Origin: JAEZDR01 sp039811185
GTDB lineage: Bacteria; Bacteroidota; Bacteroidia; Chitinophagales; Chitinophagaceae
Assembly (NCBI GenBank): GCA_039811185.1
Contig: JBDHYF010000001.1
Coordinates: forward strand, 124,001 to 188,000
Length of the DNA: 64,000 nucleotides
Direction: 5' to 3'
Position 1 is the first letter of the stretch, and every line of letters starts with the position of its first letter. The notes under the pieces were generated by a model. The model made no database searches, was not told where the DNA came from, and saw only the letters and a program-made list of their open reading frames with translations. The position numbers and the translations under genes were made by a program. Below, one piece after another: positions 60,767 to 64,000 of the stretch.

Positions 60767-62287
60767 TTAACGAGGGTTAAGTTCAACGCCGGACAATCTT
60801 GCAGATTCAGGAATTTGGAACACACGCATTTTGCTGTCCGGTTCAAGCACGTATGCTACGTTCTTTACAACATCGTAGTGATAAACCGGAATGTTGTAGC
60901 GAATGATGTCGAACCATCTCATTCCCTCAAAAACAAACTCAGCTCTTTTAAAATCGAGCACGTTCGCAACCACCGCTGCTTTTGTTGCATCGTTCTGCGT
61001 AGCAGCAAGGATTGAAGCCATCGGGTTGTAAGGATTACCAGCCGTGTAATAGGAAGTGATCTTTGTTAAATCGATATTATGCGTAGCAGGATTGTAGTTT
61101 TGAATGTGCATGCTGATGTAGGCATTCAAATCGCTGATGGCAGCAGAGTAATTACCCAAATGCGCATTGGCTTCTGCACGGTTAAACAACGCCTCTTCAG
61201 CAGTAAGGAAAGGTACCATTACATAAGGCCATCCAATTTCTGCGTTTACTGATACCTTAACAAAATACTCCTGAATTTTTGGAATCATGTAGTTATTGGT
61301 ACCGGCTGTGTACATCTGATTACGCATAGCCCAGTTACCCGTTGTAACCGCAGAGCTTTGATTAATAACCGTATCGCGCTTTTTAGAATCGAGACTGTAC
61401 TGATAGGTGTAGTACGACCGGCCCCAAAGAGATGAGGTTTCCGTCAACAGCAGGTTGGCAGGTTGAGAAGCCGCCTGATAAACCGCCCAAAGCTCGTTGT
61501 ATGTCATGTTTCTGTAGGTGGTGTTCCACGGACGCATGATGGTTGTGAAATTACCGCCTGGAGCAACCTGACTGGCATGATCGATTACTTTTTGATACTC
61601 TTTCTTAAACAGATAGAAGCGCGCTGCAAATGCATGGGCTGCTGCCTTATTAAAGTGGTAACGTGGTACCGAGTAAGTCTCATCTTTAATTAAAGGTAGG
61701 CCTGCTAAAAGGTCTCTCTCGATTTCGTTGTAAACAGAATCAACCGTTGTTCTGGTGTACTGCTTAATTACAACCGTTTCAGGCACCTTTACGTATGGAA
61801 TACCGGGATTCACCTTGTTTTCTGCCGGGTTATCGGCATTATACACTTTGGAGAAGAACGTAACCAGCATAAAGTGGTTAAATGCTCTTGCTACCAGCGC
61901 CTCACCTTTCTGAGCCGCATACATTTGCTGATCCGGTGCTTCGCTAATGGCCTCGAGCGCAAGGTTTGCCGCTGCAATAGCTGTGTAGCAGGCACCCCAG
62001 AAAGCTTCAGGGGAATCCTGTTGGTTGGCTCGAACATCTCTGAACATGTAAGGATCGGCGTTTACATAACTGAAACTACCTTTTCCCTTGTCGTTGGCAT
62101 TATCCGATGCCGCCTCCGCAAAAGCCATATAGTTTGCCTGAGGATAAGCCGTTGCCAATAGCATGGATACCTTTTCAGGCGAATTCAGCTTCGCACGGTT
62201 ATCGGGTTCTTTATCCAGAAACTTGTTACATCCTGAGGATACAACTATTCCCAATAAAGCTGTTGAATATATTAATAATTTTTTCAT
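60767..62287 (-). CDS. SusD/RagB family outer-membrane lipoprotein
   Basis: 506 residues, lipoprotein with Cys20 (VVSSGC). It has the SusD fold of tetratricopeptide-like helices. Visible are AASDNANDKGKGSF near 60-75, the segment GEALVARAFNHFMLVTFFSKVYN typical of the family, and the C-terminal DFKRAEFVFEGMRWFDIIRYNIPV. It caps the SusC transporter and binds the ligand at the surface. It is 19 bases downstream of the susC-like gene and upstream of the HExxH lipoprotein. Confidence 0.94.
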   Translation of the reverse strand: MKKLLIYSTALLGIVVSSGCNKFLDKEPDNRAKLNSPEKVSMLLATAYPQANYMAFAEAASDNANDKGKGSFSYVNADPYMFRDVRANQQDSPEAFWGACYTAIAAANLALEAISEAPDQQMYAAQKGEALVARAFNHFMLVTFFSKVYNADNPAENKVNPGIPYVKVPETVVIKQYTRTTVDSVYNEIERDLLAGLPLIKDETYSVPRYHFNKAAAHAFAARFYLFKKEYQKVIDHASQVAPGGNFTTIMRPWNTTYRNMTYNELWAVYQAASQPANLLLTETSSLWGRSYYTYQYSLDSKKRDTVINQSSAVTTGNWAMRNQMYTAGTNNYMIPKIQEYFVKVSVNAEIGWPYVMVPFLTAEEALFNRAEANAHLGNYSAAISDLNAYISMHIQNYNPATHNIDLTKITSYYTAGNPYNPMASILAATQNDATKAAVVANVLDFKRAEFVFEGMRWFDIIRYNIPVYHYDVVKNVAYVLEPDSKMRVFQIPESARLSGVELNPR

Positions 62288-62306
62288 TTCACGTTTCTAT
62301 TAAAAG

Positions 62307-64000
62307 TTATAAACCTGCTTTTATCGACAGCGTAATTTGTTTTTGAATTGGCTGTGCAACACCACCTACGTTAAAGAACTCAGGATCCTGACCTTTCAGT
62401 TTGGAATCAGAGTAAATTAACCAGGGGTTCACTGCGGCCACCATTACGGACAGCGACTTAAATCCTCCGATACGGCTGAGTGTTTTCGGCTCGAAACGGT
62501 AGCTTAAAGAAACCGTTTTCAAACGGATGAAACCTCCGTCCGCAACACGGTCGCTGGAATAGTTATAGTTGTTGTAAGCGTAAGTCGATCTAAACAAATA
62601 GGCAGTGTAAGCATCCAGAATAGAAGGTACTACACCAGGAACCACTTCTTCGCCCGGCATAATCCATCTGTCGTAAAACTCTTTCGGCATGGCATCGAAA
62701 TCGGAATAGCTGTTCTTGAAAGAGTTGGCGAGTCTGATTTTGTTTCCTCCCTGGAAGGATAAAAACACGTTTAAAGAAATGTTTTTGTAAGAGAAGGTAT
62801 TGTTGAAACCACCTGTATATTTCGGGTCTACCTGACCTTCATATTTAAGGTATTTCACCAGCCCGTTTGCATCGGTGGCAACAGCAGCCTGCATGTAAAC
62901 GGCTGATCCTTTAATTCCATCTTCGTCAATAAAGATAGGCGCACCGTTGTTTGCAATCAATCCGGCATAATCGATGGAGAATAATCCATTTACAGGATAA
63001 CCCGCAAGGTTACCGCCTTCTGCTTTCACCAAGTCAAAAATCAACGGCTCATTTTTCGAGTTTGTAATCTTTGTTGTGTTGTATCCAAACTGTACGTTGG
63101 AAGTCCAGGTCCAGTCTCTGGATTTAAATGGCGTTCCACCCAAGGTTACGTCAACACCTTTACCTACCATGTCAGCGTAGTTGGCCAGTTTCAGACCTTC
63201 GCCGCCAATACCGGAGGTTTTAAAAGGCCCGATAAGGTCGAAGTTCTTTCTTTGCCAGAAATCCATTACTAAATACAAGCGATTTTTCATTAAGCCGATA
63301 TCAAAACCAAAGTTGGTGGAATAGCTTTTCTCCCATGTTAAGTCTGAGTTTTCAAGGTTGATGATTTGAATTACAGACTCTCTTTCAGTTGCATACGGAC
63401 GGTTAGAAGTGCTGTTCTTAAGTACTACGTTCGAGTTGGTGGCAGCGCCCATGCTTGCAACAAGGCCGTAGCTTGCTCTAATTTTTAAGTAGTCGATAAA
63501 GTATACGTCTTCCATAAACTTCTCTTTCTCCACATTCCACGCACCACCAAAGCTCCAGGTTGGCAGCCAGCGGGCGTTTTGAGAAGAGCCTAACTGGTTT
63601 GTACCATCGTAACGCACGGTACCATATAAGCTATATTTTTTGTCGAAAGTGTATTGAGCGTTCAGGTAAAACGCAACAAACCGGTCGTAAGTTTTTCCCA
63701 TAGTATAATAAGGGAAGTTGCTTTCGATGGTTTGTTTCAAAATTCTTGGATCGATGAACGGAATACCTCCGTTATCGTACTGATAACCGTAACCGGTGTT
63801 CGACAGGTTTTGTCGGTCTGCGGCTCTTACCTGCTGACCACCTAACACTTTAAGATCGTGAATGCTATTGAACACTTTTTCATATGATAAGCTGTTACGG
63901 ATGTCGAAGCTCATCATATTCGATTCTGTTGTGTTATAGAAACCGCCATACGGCAATACCACTTCAGGAAGCGATTCCGGATTGTCCGGGTCGCGGTAAA
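62307..64000 (-). CDS. SusC/RagA family TonB-dependent transporter, C-terminal part (5' end beyond the window)
   Basis: Partial gene: 564 codons with the stop, open to the right edge. The frame continues to position 64000 without a start that fits; the GTG at 63962 is internal. The visible part is the C-terminal beta-barrel of a SusC-type transporter, with YGTVRYDGTNQLG, FGGAWNVEKEKFM, IRASYGLVA, IQFGYN-like strands, and the ending NPWLIYSDSKLKGQDPEFFNVGG-V-QPIQKQITLSIKAGL typical of the family. TonB-dependent transport across the outer membrane with the SusD partner downstream is expected. The plug, signal and carboxypeptidase-like domains lie outside the window. Confidence 0.95.
   Translation of the reverse strand, partial: YRDPDNPESLPEVVLPYGGFYNTTESNMMSFDIRNSLSYEKVFNSIHDLKVLGGQQVRAADRQNLSNTGYGYQYDNGGIPFIDPRILKQTIESNFPYYTMGKTYDRFVAFYLNAQYTFDKKYSLYGTVRYDGTNQLGSSQNARWLPTWSFGGAWNVEKEKFMEDVYFIDYLKIRASYGLVASMGAATNSNVVLKNSTSNRPYATERESVIQIINLENSDLTWEKSYSTNFGFDIGLMKNRLYLVMDFWQRKNFDLIGPFKTSGIGGEGLKLANYADMVGKGVDVTLGGTPFKSRDWTWTSNVQFGYNTTKITNSKNEPLIFDLVKAEGGNLAGYPVNGLFSIDYAGLIANNGAPIFIDEDGIKGSAVYMQAAVATDANGLVKYLKYEGQVDPKYTGGFNNTFSYKNISLNVFLSFQGGNKIRLANSFKNSYSDFDAMPKEFYDRWIMPGEEVVPGVVPSILDAYTAYLFRSTYAYNNYNYSSDRVADGGFIRLKTVSLSYRFEPKTLSRIGGFKSLSVMVAAVNPWLIYSDSKLKGQDPEFFNVGGVAQPIQKQITLSIKAGL

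Noticed and set aside
62307..63962. GTG at 63962 as the start of the SusC-like gene
   Set aside because: The frame stays open to the window edge, and what is seen is only the C-terminal barrel; the true start is outside the window.

Overview
The window is a chromosomal segment of a member of the phylum Bacteroidota, most like the Chitinophagaceae/Chitinophagales. Several things point there: type IX secretion and gliding genes (gldJ, porV) with a very large T9SS-type substrate; SusC/SusD outer-membrane uptake genes; LytS/LytTR regulation; DUF4292, DUF4783, DUF4302 and DUF4422 proteins; lipoproteins with a short signal ending in S-C or A-C; and promoters of the TTTG / TAnnTTTG type instead of the proteobacterial -35/-10. 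Most of it is ordinary core genome. I see no insertion sequences, prophage, CRISPR array or rRNA genes.

Layout. 1-4.4 kb: the fused acyl-CoA mutase icmF, a carotenoid-pathway membrane protein and tRNA-Arg(CCG). 4.4-13.7 kb: one gene for a 3086-residue repeat-rich secreted protein with a C-terminal T9SS sorting domain. 13.9-23.8 kb, all minus strand: gcvT, a DksA-like protein with a histone-H1-like tail, ileS, tRNA-Ser(GGA), tatD, a polysaccharide deacetylase, an ARPP-1 family protein and rarA. 23.8-26.8 kb: divergent gldJ and porV. 26.9-34.0 kb: ispF, DUF4292 and EnvC-like genes, an Ldh-type dehydrogenase, ssb, a thioesterase, rdgB, a psi-like small protein and ilvE. 34.1-35.9 kb: rpsL-rpsG with a clear promoter, then an orphan response regulator. 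36-39.8 kb: sui1, nadC, DUF4783, gpmI and engB.

39.8-41.7 kb: a norC/norB-like respiratory pair whose large subunit lacks canonical heme-copper ligands. It has a perfect operator-like palindrome in its promoter and a divergent small CxxC membrane protein. 41.9-48.4 kb: a surface-glycan block (five glycosyltransferases or glycosyltransferase-like proteins plus UDP-galactopyranose mutase), interrupted by meaB on the opposite strand. 48.4-51.8 kb: a tightly overlapping LON-domain / coaX / outer-membrane-protein / lptC operon. 51.8-57.6 kb: a LytTR/LytS two-component pair, dxs and rny. 57.8-64 kb: a minus-strand uptake locus (SusC-SusD-HExxH lipoprotein-DUF4302 lipoprotein, plus an Fn3-like lipoprotein), with susC running off the right edge.

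The observations most worth following up are these: (1) the NorB-like protein without the helix VI histidine and with Met where the second helix X histidine should be, together with its palindrome and small CxxC neighbour; (2) the GxHH form of the HIGH motif in IleS, a variant associated with mupirocin hyper-resistance in type 2 IleRS; (3) the H1-tail/DksA-like fusion that has lost three of four zinc cysteines; (4) a candidate small RNA overlapping the end of the deacetylase gene; (5) a small protein with the layout of the DNA polymerase III psi subunit; (6) the peptidase-type SusCD locus. All functional calls are from sequence reading alone; no database search was run.
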